64,000 nt of DNA, taken from positions 1-64,000 of the forward strand of contig JAFQGD010000032.1 in assembly GCA_017398355.1 (NCBI GenBank), in the 5' to 3' direction. This document shows, piece by piece, positions 51,111 through 60,647 of this stretch. The position numbers and the translations under genes were made by a program. The notes beneath the pieces are model-generated. The model was given only the letters and a program-made list of their open reading frames with translations, had not been told where the DNA came from and ran no database searches. Every line of letters begins with the position of its first letter. Within the stretch, counting starts at the first letter, position 1. The DNA comes from Akkermansia sp. (GTDB lineage Bacteria; Verrucomicrobiota; Verrucomicrobiia; Verrucomicrobiales; Akkermansiaceae).

Positions 51111-52841
51111 ATGAGCAAAAAACCCGCACTACTGCCGAAGGACGAGGCCGCTGCTGAAGGCAAGGTCAATGTCCAAATCAACGGCAAATGGTACCGTTTC
51201 CCCAAGGGCACACGCATTGCCGATGCCTGCAACTCTGTGGGCGTACACGTACCCTGCTTCTGTTACCACCCCAAGCTCTCCGTGGCAGGCTCCTGCCGCA
51301 TGTGTCTTGTTGAGCAAGGCATGCCGCCGCGCTTGGCTCCCGGTGCAACCCCCACATACAACGAGGATGGCTACCAGACCATCCAGTGGATGCCCCGCGC
51401 CATCATCGCCTGCGCCAACACTGTGGCAGAGAACATGGGTATCCGCACCGATGGGAAACTCTGCACCGAGGCTCGCCGCGGCGTGTTGGAGTTCCTCCTG
51501 ACAAACCACCCGCTTGATTGCCCCATTTGCGACCAAGCCGGCGAATGTAAGTTGCAGGAATATACCTCCGACTACGGTAGCGGCACACACCGCTTCACGG
51601 AAGCCAAGACAAAGAAAGGCAAGAACCTCTCCATCGGGCCGCGCGTCAATTTGGACCAAGAGCGCTGCGTTCTCTGCCGCCGCTGCGTCCGTTTCATGAA
51701 GGAAATTGTGGGCGAGGAAGTGCTTGGCGTAGTAGGCCGTGGCACGCACAACGCCATCACCTGCTATCCCGGCATGCAACTGGACAGCAACTATTCCATG
51801 AACGTGGTGGATCTCTGCCCCGTAGGTGCTCTTACAAGCAAGGATTTCCGTTTCAAGATGCGTGTGTGGTTCCTTAAGAGCACACCCACTATTGATGTGA
51901 ACTGCGGCACCGGCACCAACATCAACATCTGGACCCGCGAACAGAAGGTGTACCGTATCACCCCGCGCCAGAATGATGAAGTGAACAGCTGCTGGATGCC
52001 CGACAGCCACCGCCTCAACTACAAATACATCAACGCGCCGGAGCGTATCCTGACCCCCTTGGTCAAGACAGATGCCAAGGCACCTCAGCGCCCCTCCACT
52101 TGGGATGCAACGCTCAACCTCGTTGTGGAACAGCTGCACAAGTGTGCCCCGGTTGAGGTAGCCATCATTGCCTCCGCACGCATGACGAACGAAGAACTCT
52201 ACATGGCACGCGCTCTGGCCCGCCAGTTGGGTGTCACCAAGTTCGATATCGTACCCCGCAAGGGTGAGAACGACGGCATGCTCATCAGCGAGGATCGCAA
52301 CCCCAACAGCAATGGTGCTAAGCTCATCCTCAATAAGACAGGTGCAGGGCTCGCCACCATTCGCCGCGGGGTGAAGAATGGCAGCATCCGCTCCCTTATC
52401 GTATTGGGTGAAGACGTGACACAGGAAGCCGGTATCCCGGCCGAGGACTTGGCCGAGCTGGATTACCTGCTTGTGATGGCTCACAGCGAAAGCGCCACCA
52501 CAAAGGCCGCAGACGTTGTGCTGCCCGGTGTGACCTTTGCCGAGAAATACGGCACCATGATTAACGTGGCCGGCCGCATTCAGCGTTTGAACAAGGCTAT
52601 TGAACCCTTGGGCGAATCCCGCTCCGAGTGGTCCATTATGCGCGAGCTCACTGAGCTGCTTGGCTGCGATTGCCCGCGAGTCATCGCCTGCCCCAGCCCG
52701 ATGATGATTCTGGAAGAAATGGCTCTGGAGTTTGAACCCATGAAGGGATTGACCTGGGGCAACATTGGCAACGAGGGTAAAGTCATCCTCGACACCGGCG
52801 TGACTATCCCCCTCATCGAGCGTGAAAAATCCAAAAAGTAA
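51111..52841 (+). CDS. nuoG: NADH-quinone oxidoreductase subunit G (short form)
   Basis: The large iron-sulfur subunit of the NADH module. Cluster N1b is at Cys51, Cys62, Cys65 and Cys101 (FCYHPKLSVAGSCRMC). N5 has a His ligand (HPLDCPICDQAGEC, 133-146). N4 is at Cys186, Cys189 and Cys192 plus a later Cys in DLCPVGAL. A molybdopterin-oxidoreductase-like domain follows but is short: 576 residues in total against about 900 in E. coli. The C-terminal part seen there is missing, as in many shorter NuoG proteins, and the extra N7 motif is not seen. Confidence 0.95.
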   Translation: MSKKPALLPKDEAAAEGKVNVQINGKWYRFPKGTRIADACNSVGVHVPCFCYHPKLSVAGSCRMCLVEQGMPPRLAPGATPTYNEDGYQTIQWMPRAIIACANTVAENMGIRTDGKLCTEARRGVLEFLLTNHPLDCPICDQAGECKLQEYTSDYGSGTHRFTEAKTKKGKNLSIGPRVNLDQERCVLCRRCVRFMKEIVGEEVLGVVGRGTHNAITCYPGMQLDSNYSMNVVDLCPVGALTSKDFRFKMRVWFLKSTPTIDVNCGTGTNINIWTREQKVYRITPRQNDEVNSCWMPDSHRLNYKYINAPERILTPLVKTDAKAPQRPSTWDATLNLVVEQLHKCAPVEVAIIASARMTNEELYMARALARQLGVTKFDIVPRKGENDGMLISEDRNPNSNGAKLILNKTGAGLATIRRGVKNGSIRSLIVLGEDVTQEAGIPAEDLAELDYLLVMAHSESATTKAADVVLPGVTFAEKYGTMINVAGRIQRLNKAIEPLGESRSEWSIMRELTELLGCDCPRVIACPSPMMILEEMALEFEPMKGLTWGNIGNEGKVILDTGVTIPLIEREKSKK

Positions 52842-52863
52842 CCCTTAGAAGCCCCATCACAAT

Positions 52864-54126
52864 ATGAACACAATTCTTCAATGGTGTGACGCCGTGCTGA
52901 GCAATGAGATTTGGTTCTACCTGCTCACGACAGTGCTCAAGCTGGTACTCATTTTTGCCGTGATTCTGGCTTTCGTGGTTCTTTCCGTATGGATTGAGCG
53001 CCGCGTAGCAGGCTGGATTCAGGACCGCCCCGGTCCCAACCGCGCAGGCATTCCTCTCTTCTTGCTCAAGAGATTTGGCAGCAAAGAGAAGCAGCCCCTT
53101 AAGAATATTCTGCATTTCTTCGGCATCCCCGAGGATTGCTGGATTGCACGTCTCTGCAAATGGCTGCGCTTAGAAGGAGAAATCCCCACCTTCGGTTTGA
53201 TGCAGCCCTGCTTGGACGGTGGCAAGCTCTTCCTCAAGCAGGAACTGACCCCCAAGTATGTGCGCAAGGTGTACTTCACCATCGCCCCCATGCTGGTATT
53301 GGGGCCGCCCATGGTGGCAGCCGCCGTCATTCCCTTTGCCTCCACGGTGAACACCTGCTACGGTGAAATCTCCATGTGTGTGGCCAACTTGGGTATTGGG
53401 CCGCTGTGGATTTTTGCCATCTCCGGTCTTTCCGTCTATGGTCTTTCTTTGGCCGGCTGGTCATCCAACTCCAAGTATCCGTTCTTGGGTGGTCTGCGCG
53501 CTTCTGCTCAGCTTATCTCCTATGAGGTGGCTATGGGGCTTTCCATCATCCCGCTGCTCATGATGTTCGGCACGCTCAACTTGCAAGACATCGTGCAGTA
53601 CCAAGCCACCAATGGCTGGACTCTCCTTCCCTTCTGGGGCGAAGGTCTTACCATCCAGCGCTGGGCCATGTATGCCCCCATCGCCATCAGCTTCGTCATC
53701 TTCGTGACCTGCGTCTTTGCAGAAGCAAACCGCACGCCTTTCGATATGGCCGAATGTGAAACTGACCTCGTGGGTGGTTATCACACGGAATACTCCTCCA
53801 TGAAGTTTGCCTCATTCTTCATGGGCGAATACGCCGCCATGGTGATTGGCTCCGCCTTGGTCGTGACACTCTTCTTCGGTGGTTGGTCCATCGGTTTCGG
53901 GGCAGATGCCGCACTTTCCGCCTGGTGCGAATGGGTGGCTGTTCTCTGCCAGTTCCTCATGTTCCTCATCAAGCTGGTAGCCTTCATCTTCTTCTTTGTG
54001 TGGGTGCGCTGGACCCTGCCGCGCTTCCGCTGGGACCAGGTGATGAAGCTGGGCTGGCTCGTCTTCTTGGAAGTGGCCGTTGCCAACATCTTCCTTGCCG
54101 CCGCCATTCTTTATTACATCCAGTAA
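52864..54126 (+). CDS. nuoH: NADH-quinone oxidoreductase subunit H, with a cytoplasmic loop insertion
   Basis: The membrane subunit that forms the quinone tunnel with NuoB and NuoD. Core motifs are present: IERRVAGWIQDRPGPNRAG at 44-62, GWSSNSKYPFLGGLRASAQLISYEV, and FDMAECETDLVGGYHTEYSSMKF. The 420 residues exceed the usual 325-350. About 45 extra residues (roughly 63-108, containing RFGSKEKQPLKN and EDCWIARLCKWLRLEGE) lie between RPGPNRAG and FGLMQPCLDGGKLF, in the first cytoplasmic loop beside the quinone entrance. Confidence 0.95.
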   Translation: MNTILQWCDAVLSNEIWFYLLTTVLKLVLIFAVILAFVVLSVWIERRVAGWIQDRPGPNRAGIPLFLLKRFGSKEKQPLKNILHFFGIPEDCWIARLCKWLRLEGEIPTFGLMQPCLDGGKLFLKQELTPKYVRKVYFTIAPMLVLGPPMVAAAVIPFASTVNTCYGEISMCVANLGIGPLWIFAISGLSVYGLSLAGWSSNSKYPFLGGLRASAQLISYEVAMGLSIIPLLMMFGTLNLQDIVQYQATNGWTLLPFWGEGLTIQRWAMYAPIAISFVIFVTCVFAEANRTPFDMAECETDLVGGYHTEYSSMKFASFFMGEYAAMVIGSALVVTLFFGGWSIGFGADAALSAWCEWVAVLCQFLMFLIKLVAFIFFFVWVRWTLPRFRWDQVMKLGWLVFLEVAVANIFLAAAILYYIQ

Positions 54127-54147
54127 ACCAGACATCTTTTCACCACT

Positions 54148-54714
54148 ATGTCCTACGTTCCGATTAAGCGCCCCAAGTTCTCCATTCTCGACAAAATCTA
54201 TGTCGTTGAACTTGCCAAGGGCCTCGTCATCACGTTCAAGCACCTTGCCCTCTCCCTGCTGGGCAAGAGTCGCAGCAAAAAAGACTTCAACGGCAAAGGC
54301 GTGGGTGCCTGTATGCCCTTCCCCGAGCAACGCTGGGATGCCCACCTCCCCGAATACTACCGTGGTGCTCCCACGCTGGTTCGTGGCGAGGATGGCCGCG
54401 AGCGCTGTGTATCCTGCCAGCTCTGTGAGTTCATCTGCCCGGCTCGCGCCATTACAGTGACACCCGGTGCTGTGGCTGAAGGCTCCGGGTTGGATAAACA
54501 AGAAAAGGCTCCCGCTGAGTTCGAGATTGATATGCTCCGCTGCATTTACTGTGGCATGTGCCAGGAGGTTTGCCCCGAGCAGGCAATCTTCCTCTCCAAG
54601 GAGTACCTCATTACCCTGACTGATCGCAAGGATGCTATCCGCAACAAAGCCCAGCTGTACAAACTCGGTGGTACGCGCAAGGGTCTTGTCAACAAGTGGA
54701 ACCAATACAAATAA
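54148..54714 (+). CDS. nuoI: NADH-quinone oxidoreductase subunit I
   Basis: A ferredoxin-like subunit with two [4Fe-4S] clusters (N6a, N6b) that relay electrons to NuoB. The motifs are CVSCQLCEFICPARAI and CIYCGMCQEVCPEQAI, each a full CxxCxxCxxxCP. The 188 residues are typical; the N-terminal amphipathic helix (LAKGLVITFKHLALSLLG) lies on the membrane arm. Confidence 0.97.
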   Translation: MSYVPIKRPKFSILDKIYVVELAKGLVITFKHLALSLLGKSRSKKDFNGKGVGACMPFPEQRWDAHLPEYYRGAPTLVRGEDGRERCVSCQLCEFICPARAITVTPGAVAEGSGLDKQEKAPAEFEIDMLRCIYCGMCQEVCPEQAIFLSKEYLITLTDRKDAIRNKAQLYKLGGTRKGLVNKWNQYK

Positions 54715-54726
54715 TCTCATACGACC

Positions 54727-55398
54727 ATGGAATCCGCCATTTCCTCAATTCTCTTCTACGTATTTGCGGTAGCAGCTGTGCTGTGCGCTTTCGGCGTGGT
54801 AGCATTCCGCAACCCGGTTTCCTCTGCCATGAACATGGCTCTGTGTTTCGGGTTCACCGCAGCCGTATACTTCGGCATGGGGGCACAATTCCTCGGCATT
54901 GTGCAGCTCATCGTCTACGCCGGTGCCATTCTCGTGCTCTTCCTCTTCATCATCATGATGCTCGATGTCAAGGCTGAAGAACATGCACGCAGAAGCTTCC
55001 CCTTGGCATGCATTGCTGTCATCATCGCCGGTATTTTTGCCGGTTTTGTCACAAAGGTAGCCATCAGCCTTCCCGGTGCAACAAGTGGTGAGTGCCCGGC
55101 TTTGGTGCTCTGCGAAAGCATCGGTGATTTGGCACCCGGTGCCGTTGAGCAAGACACAGCCGCAAAGAATCACACCCCATACGGTGCAGCTATGCCCGAG
55201 CTCAGCCCCGCAGCCGCAGCCATTGAGCTGGGCGCAGATGAGGCCACGGCAGCCAAAGCAACAGCCTTCCCCGACACGAAGCTTTTGGGCAAGAGCCTGT
55301 TCACCAAATACAACATTCCGTTCGTTATCCTGAGCTTTGCCCTGCTGGCCGGCACCGTGGGTGCAGTTGCACTGGGACGCAAGCTTCGCAAAAATTAA
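54727..55398 (+). CDS. nuoJ: NADH-quinone oxidoreductase subunit J
   Basis: A five-helix membrane subunit. AFRNPVSSAMNMALCFGFTAAVYFGMGAQFLGIVQLIVYAGAILVLFLFIIMML is the highly conserved core with the pi-bulge helix. At 223 residues it is longer than usual: about 80 Ala- and Glu-rich, charged residues (ATSGECPALV to LLGKSLF) separate helices four and five. It starts 12 bases after nuoI. Confidence 0.93.
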   Translation: MESAISSILFYVFAVAAVLCAFGVVAFRNPVSSAMNMALCFGFTAAVYFGMGAQFLGIVQLIVYAGAILVLFLFIIMMLDVKAEEHARRSFPLACIAVIIAGIFAGFVTKVAISLPGATSGECPALVLCESIGDLAPGAVEQDTAAKNHTPYGAAMPELSPAAAAIELGADEATAAKATAFPDTKLLGKSLFTKYNIPFVILSFALLAGTVGAVALGRKLRKN

Positions 55399-55419
55399 CC
55401 TCATTTCCTACACACGTAT

Positions 55420-55737
55420 ATGACTCCTCTCGCTCATTACCTGATTTTCTCAGGCATCCTGTTCTCCATTGGGTTAGCAGGTGTGATTATCCGCAAGAAC
55501 ATCATCGTGGTCTTCATGTGTCTGGAGATGATGCTCAGCGCAGCCAACATTTCTCTGGTAGCGTTTTCCCGCGCTCAGGGAGTGAATGGCATCCCCGTGT
55601 ACGACGCACAGGTGCTTGCACTCTTTATCGTCGCTATCGCCGCAGCTGAAGTTGCCATCGGCCTTGCTCTCATCGTGGCCATGTTCCGCGCCCGCAAGTC
55701 GGTGGAAAGCTCCACTCTCAACACCCTTAAAGACTAA
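55420..55737 (+). CDS. nuoK: NADH-quinone oxidoreductase subunit K
   Basis: A 105-residue, three-helix membrane subunit. Conserved Glu residues of the central proton path are in FMCLEMMLSAANISLVAF and AAAEVAIGLALIV. Length and order are standard. 21 bases after nuoJ. Confidence 0.97.
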   Translation: MTPLAHYLIFSGILFSIGLAGVIIRKNIIVVFMCLEMMLSAANISLVAFSRAQGVNGIPVYDAQVLALFIVAIAAAEVAIGLALIVAMFRARKSVESSTLNTLKD

Positions 55738-55751
55738 CTTTCGCCCCGACC

Positions 55752-57605
55752 ATGATTCACAATCTTCCCTGGTTATTCCTCCTGCTTCCCTTGATTGTGG
55801 CAGCAATTGACTGGCTGTGGTTCAGCAAATGCCCACGCACGGCTGCCACTCTCTCCACCCTCTCGGCCATTGCCACCTTTGCGCTCTGCGTAGCCTATCT
55901 CAACGGCTGGCAAACCGGCACGCCGGATGTATACACTTGGCTTCCCGTTGCAAAGGAGGGCATGACCTCCCTGAGCATGGGGCTGGTGACAGATGCGCTG
56001 GCCATGCGCATGATGCTGGTTGTAACCGGCATCGGCAGCTTGGTACACATCTTCTCCATAGGCTACATGAAGGGTGATACCAGCAACCTGAGCCGCTATT
56101 TTGCCGGCCTGAGTATCTTCATGTTCAGCATGAGCACCATCGTTCTGGCAGACAACTTGGCCATGACCTTCATCGGCTGGGAAATGGTGGGTTTCTCCTC
56201 CTACCTGCTCATTGGCCACTGGTTCAACAAGGACAGCGCCGCAGATGCTGCTAAGAAAGCATTTATCACCAACCGTGTAGGTGACTTCGGCTTCCTTATC
56301 GGCATTCTTCTTACCCTCGCCGTGTTCGGCACCATCACCTTTGCTGAGATGGGTGGCAAAGCTGCCGGCATCGCCCCGGCTCTGCTCACCGCCACCGTCA
56401 TCTGTCTCTTCTGCGGTGCAGTCGGCAAGTCTGCCCAATTCCCGCTGCATGTGTGGTTGCCGGATGCCATGGAAGGCCCCACGCCTGTATCTGCTCTCAT
56501 CCACGCCGCCACCATGGTGGCAGCCGGCGTATACATGCTGGTGCGCCTGCAAGTGAGCATGGGTACAGAAGCCTTCACCGAGACAGCCTGCATCACCATC
56601 GCCTCGGTGGGTGCTATCACAGCCGTGCTGGCCGCCCTCATGGCGCTGCAGCAGGACGACATCAAGCGAGTCCTGGCATACTCCACCCTTTCCCAGTTAG
56701 GCTACATGGTCATGGCCGTGGGTCTTCTGGCAGGTGAAGCCGCCATGTTCCACCTTTACACGCACGCATGGTTCAAGGCTCTGCTCTTCTTGGGTGCCGG
56801 TGCCATCATCGTATGCTGCCACCACGAGCAAGACATCTGGAAAATGGGTGGCTTGGCCAAGCGCATGCCGCTGACGGTGCTTTGCTTCCTCATGGGCACT
56901 TTTGCACTCATCGCCATTCCGGGCTTCTCCGGGTTCTTCTCCAAAGAAGCCATCCTGCATGCCGCCTTGGAAACCAGCCCGGTCTTCTTCTGGATTGGTG
57001 CAGGCGTAGCTGCCCTCACGACTTTCTACATGACTCGCCTGTGCTTGGTGGCATTCTGCGGACAAGCCCGCGATCATGGTGCAGCCGAAGCTAAAGAAGC
57101 AGGCCCCACCATGCTGCTTCCGCTGCTGGCACTGGCCGTCATGGCCATCATCTCCGGTTACGGCTTCATTGCCGACTTCTTGGTACCCTATGCAGGTTTT
57201 GAAGCTCACGGTTTTGAATTGGGGCTGCCCTTCTACGTCAGCATGGGTTCCCTTGTCCTTGGTCTGATTGCAGCATTCATCGTATATGGTTGTGGAAAGC
57301 GCAAAACAGACCCGCTGGCAGGCAACGCCCTCTCCACGGCTCTGCGCAAGCGTCTCTACATTGATTCCATCTATGACAAGGGGCTCATTGGCGGCATTCA
57401 GGAATATGGTGCCCAAATTATTGAGTTTGCAGATGCTGCGCTCATCCGCGGCATGATTGTACAAGGTTTTGCCTGGCTCACCGCCAAAATTGGCATGCTG
57501 CTCAGCTGGATTCAGAATGGCTCGCTGCGTGGCTACGCCCTTGTGGCAGGCATAGGCATCATCATCTTCATGTTCATCCTTGCCTTCACCATTCCCACCA
57601 TCTAA
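55752..57605 (+). CDS. nuoL: NADH-quinone oxidoreductase subunit L
   Basis: An antiporter-like proton-pumping subunit with the long lateral helix, 617 residues. Characteristic segments are GWEMVGFSSYLLIGHWF (Glu on TM5), the pumping-channel lysine region KSAQFPLHVWLPDAMEGPTPVSALIHAATMV, and STLSQLGYMVMAVGL. The C-terminal amphipathic helix region (RKRLYIDSIYDKGLIGGIQEYGAQIIEF) is present. Confidence 0.97.
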   Translation: MIHNLPWLFLLLPLIVAAIDWLWFSKCPRTAATLSTLSAIATFALCVAYLNGWQTGTPDVYTWLPVAKEGMTSLSMGLVTDALAMRMMLVVTGIGSLVHIFSIGYMKGDTSNLSRYFAGLSIFMFSMSTIVLADNLAMTFIGWEMVGFSSYLLIGHWFNKDSAADAAKKAFITNRVGDFGFLIGILLTLAVFGTITFAEMGGKAAGIAPALLTATVICLFCGAVGKSAQFPLHVWLPDAMEGPTPVSALIHAATMVAAGVYMLVRLQVSMGTEAFTETACITIASVGAITAVLAALMALQQDDIKRVLAYSTLSQLGYMVMAVGLLAGEAAMFHLYTHAWFKALLFLGAGAIIVCCHHEQDIWKMGGLAKRMPLTVLCFLMGTFALIAIPGFSGFFSKEAILHAALETSPVFFWIGAGVAALTTFYMTRLCLVAFCGQARDHGAAEAKEAGPTMLLPLLALAVMAIISGYGFIADFLVPYAGFEAHGFELGLPFYVSMGSLVLGLIAAFIVYGCGKRKTDPLAGNALSTALRKRLYIDSIYDKGLIGGIQEYGAQIIEFADAALIRGMIVQGFAWLTAKIGMLLSWIQNGSLRGYALVAGIGIIIFMFILAFTIPTI

Positions 57606-57620
57606 CCCTCTTTCACAACC

Positions 57621-59111
57621 ATGCTTATTTGGCTCATACTTATTCCCGTGATTGCAGCAGCCCTCATCGGCCTGCTGCGCACCCCCGGTCGCGCCACAGC
57701 ACTTATCAGCGCCACGCTTACCCTCATTCTGGGTGTTTGGGCGGTTCTTTCCGCCACCTACTGCCCGGAATGCTGCAACAGCGGCTGCTGGTCTGCATTC
57801 GGTGGTTCCACCCTGCAATTCCGTTTGGATTTGCCACTCTCCCGCATCATGGTTCTGCTCTCAGTCTTGGTGACCTTTGCAGCCATTCTCGGCATGAAGG
57901 CCCCCAATAAAGACGCAGAGCGCAGCTGGAGCATTTCCGCTCTTCTGCTTTCCACCGGTGCTATTGGTGCGTTCATGTCCGACAACATCATCTCCTTCTA
58001 CGCTTTCCACGAACTGGCGCTGATTCCCACCTTCGTCATGATTGGCTTCTACGGTCGTGGCGATCGCCGCACCATCGGCTGGACGGCAACAGTCTATTTA
58101 GGGTTAGCCTCCATGGTATTGCTGGCAGGCCTTCTGTTGCTCTGCGCCGAGACAAGCGCATGGAGTTTCACCGAAATGGCAGCCAATGTGAAGGCCGGTA
58201 TTGTACCCACCTCCACCTGCTTCATCGCGGCTCTGCTGCTGGTGGGCTTTGGCACGCTGGTGTCTCTGTTCCCCTTCCATTCATGGGCAGCACCGGCATA
58301 TGCCAGCGCCCCCACGCCCATCGCCATGCTGCATGCCGGTGTACTTAAGAAGTTTGGTCTGTATGGTCTGTTCACCCTGGCCTACGTCTTCGGTCCGGCT
58401 TGCACCGACCTGTTCGGGTGCTGGAACAACGTACTGCTTGTTCTGCTTCTGGGCAATATCCTCTGGGTCGGTTATGTCACCGTCTCCCAGACGCGCTTGG
58501 ACAACATGTTGGGTAACTCCTCCGTGATGCACATGGGGTACATCTTCCTCGCGTTTGCCGCCTATGTAGCCTCCGGTGCCGGCAATGAGCTGGCTTTCAA
58601 GGGAGCTTCCCTGCTTATGTTGGCTCACGGTCTGACCATCGCCATGCTCTTCTTGCTCTGCGGACAGATTGAAAGCCAGACACGCTCGTTGGAATTGGAC
58701 TCCATGGGTGGCTTGGCCAACAAGCTTCCGGCATTGGGCTTCCTCTTTGGTCTGGCTGGCATGGCCTCCATCGGTCTTCCTCTTCTGGCCAACTTCCCGG
58801 GTGAGTTCACCATCTTTATCTCCTGCTTTGAGGGCTGGACCCCCGGAGCACCGCAGGTAGATGGTTGCATCCTTGGCACCATTGCCGGTTGGTTCGGTAA
58901 CTTGGGGCCGGTGCAGCTCACACTCATCTTTGCCCTGTGGGGCTTGGTCATCAGTGCCATCTACATGCTGCGCGCATTCCGTCGCATATTCGAGGGCAAC
59001 ACCGTACTTGCCACTGAGCGAGCTACGCGCCTTAGCTGCGCAGATATTGCAGCAGCCACATTCTTGGCAGTCTTCATCGTCCTCTTCGGTATTATTCCTC
59101 CCGTCCTCTGA
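57621..59111 (+). CDS. nuoM: NADH-quinone oxidoreductase subunit M
   Basis: An antiporter-like proton-pumping subunit, 496 residues. FYAFHELALIPTFVMIGFYG carries the conserved Glu, and SLFPFHSWAAPAYASAPTPIAMLHAGVLKKFGLYG the channel residues. Unusual: a Cys-rich stretch at 47-57 (YCPECCNSGCW) in the first extramembrane loop, and another Cys pair further on (PACTDLFGCW). Such cysteines are not part of the known mechanism and could form disulfides or bind a metal. Confidence 0.96.
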   Translation: MLIWLILIPVIAAALIGLLRTPGRATALISATLTLILGVWAVLSATYCPECCNSGCWSAFGGSTLQFRLDLPLSRIMVLLSVLVTFAAILGMKAPNKDAERSWSISALLLSTGAIGAFMSDNIISFYAFHELALIPTFVMIGFYGRGDRRTIGWTATVYLGLASMVLLAGLLLLCAETSAWSFTEMAANVKAGIVPTSTCFIAALLLVGFGTLVSLFPFHSWAAPAYASAPTPIAMLHAGVLKKFGLYGLFTLAYVFGPACTDLFGCWNNVLLVLLLGNILWVGYVTVSQTRLDNMLGNSSVMHMGYIFLAFAAYVASGAGNELAFKGASLLMLAHGLTIAMLFLLCGQIESQTRSLELDSMGGLANKLPALGFLFGLAGMASIGLPLLANFPGEFTIFISCFEGWTPGAPQVDGCILGTIAGWFGNLGPVQLTLIFALWGLVISAIYMLRAFRRIFEGNTVLATERATRLSCADIAAATFLAVFIVLFGIIPPVL

Positions 59112-59142
59112 TTTACGGTCAACCATACATTAACTGAACATT

Positions 59143-60576
59143 ATGGATACAACAATCACATCCTACACCTGGTGCCAGTTTGCGCCCGAGTTCGCACTCG
59201 TGGCGGTGGCCGTCATCATCCTTCTGGCAGATTCATTCCTGCCCCGTATTCCCAAGCGCATCTATGCGCTGGTGGGCGCTGCCGGGGCCTTTGCCATCAC
59301 CTGCCTCATGGCCCGCGGGGAATACGCCAATTGGTTTGGCTTCTTGGCCTGTGCAGCCACCACCCTCACCCTTTTGCTCGCCTATGATTACCGCAAGGTT
59401 ACCAGCGAAGCCATTGCAGGCGCAGGGAATGAAGACGGCACGGCTGAGTTCTATGCCCTGCCCCTCATCGCTTGTGCAGGTATCTGCTGCCTTGGCCAAG
59501 CCAAGGATTTGATTATGCTTTTTGTGAGCTTGGAAGTCATCACCCTCAGCTCCTATGTGCTGGCCGGGTACTTCCGCCGCAACCAAGGCTCCATTGAAGC
59601 CGGCGTAAAATACCTCATCCTTGGTGCCATGAGCACGGGGCTCTTGGTATTTGGCGCAGCATGGTACTTCGGTACCACCGGTTCGTTTGATTTGGATCCG
59701 CTCATGGCCCACACGGCACTGTCTCACAAATATCTGAGCACAGGCTTCCTTATGGCCACAGCGCTGCTGCTGGCCGGGGCTCTGTTCAAGGTTGGCGCCG
59801 CCCCCATGCACATGTGGATTCCTGATGTGTACCAAGGCGCACCCACCCCCACCTCCAACTTCTTGGCAATTGCCTCCAAGGCTGCCGGCTTTGCCGCGCT
59901 TTGCCTGATGGTGCGACCGTTCCGCCCCTTTGCAGAGGCCTATCCCGGCACGGTGAGCATCTTGGTTCACAGCCTTGCCATCGTGGCAGCCGCTACCTTG
60001 CTTATCGGCAACTTGGGCGCCATCGGCCAGCACAATGCCAAGCGTCTTCTGGGGTACTCCTCCATTGGTCAGGCCGGTTTCATCCTCATTTTCTTCGTGA
60101 ATCTGGCAGGTGACATTGAACCCTATGTGTTCAATTACTTGCTGGCCTATGCACTGGCCACAGCCGCCGCATTCTTTGCCATTGCCATGGTGCGTACGCA
60201 GCGTGGCAGCGAGGAAATCTCCGCTTTCCGAGGGCTGGGCAAGACCAATCCTCGCACGGCTTTCCTCATCACGGTTAGCTTTGCCTCCTTGGCAGGCGTG
60301 CCACTTACCATGGGCTTCTTGGCCAAGTACTATTCTTTCTGCGCCCTGATTCAGGCCATGGGCAACTGGAATGGTTTGCTGTGGTTGCTTCCCATCATGA
60401 TAGTGTGCGCTGCTGCCGGTTTCTACTACTACTTCAAGGTGCTGCGCGCCATGTACTGGGAGAAGCCGATGGAGGGCGACAAGCCCCTGCGTGTACCCGC
60501 AGTCACGGCTGCCGTTCTCACAGCCTGCGCCGTTGTCATCATCCTCATGGGTACCTACCCCCTGCTCTTCAGCTGA
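59143..60576 (+). CDS. nuoN: NADH-quinone oxidoreductase subunit N
   Basis: The third antiporter-like subunit, 477 residues. It shows FVSLEVITLSSYVLAGYFR, the channel segment FKVGAAPMHMWIPDVYQGAPTPTSNFLAIASKAAGF, and LLGYSSIGQAGFIL. Last gene of the nuo operon, followed by a strong terminator. The 31-base gap before it has no ribosome binding site. Confidence 0.97.
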   Translation: MDTTITSYTWCQFAPEFALVAVAVIILLADSFLPRIPKRIYALVGAAGAFAITCLMARGEYANWFGFLACAATTLTLLLAYDYRKVTSEAIAGAGNEDGTAEFYALPLIACAGICCLGQAKDLIMLFVSLEVITLSSYVLAGYFRRNQGSIEAGVKYLILGAMSTGLLVFGAAWYFGTTGSFDLDPLMAHTALSHKYLSTGFLMATALLLAGALFKVGAAPMHMWIPDVYQGAPTPTSNFLAIASKAAGFAALCLMVRPFRPFAEAYPGTVSILVHSLAIVAAATLLIGNLGAIGQHNAKRLLGYSSIGQAGFILIFFVNLAGDIEPYVFNYLLAYALATAAAFFAIAMVRTQRGSEEISAFRGLGKTNPRTAFLITVSFASLAGVPLTMGFLAKYYSFCALIQAMGNWNGLLWLLPIMIVCAAAGFYYYFKVLRAMYWEKPMEGDKPLRVPAVTAAVLTACAVVIILMGTYPLLFS

Positions 60577-60608
60577 TGCCGGGTTAACCCAACCAACATT
60601 TCCTTCCC

Positions 60609-60640
60609 CCCCTGCAGCAAATCGCTGCAGGGGCTTTTCT
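60609..60640 (+). terminator. nuo operon terminator, directly before menA
   Basis: CCCCTGCAGC (60609-60618) pairs perfectly with GCTGCAGGGG (60624-60633), followed by CTTTTCTT. The menA ATG is only seven bases past the T tract. Confidence 0.9.
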
Positions 60641-60647
60641 TCCCCAC

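Noticed and set aside
51129-52484. 451-codon ORF antisense to nuoG, and similar long antisense ORFs in the nuo operon and RND pump
   Set aside because: They are His/Ala/Gly-rich mirror frames caused by GC-biased codon use in real genes on the other strand.
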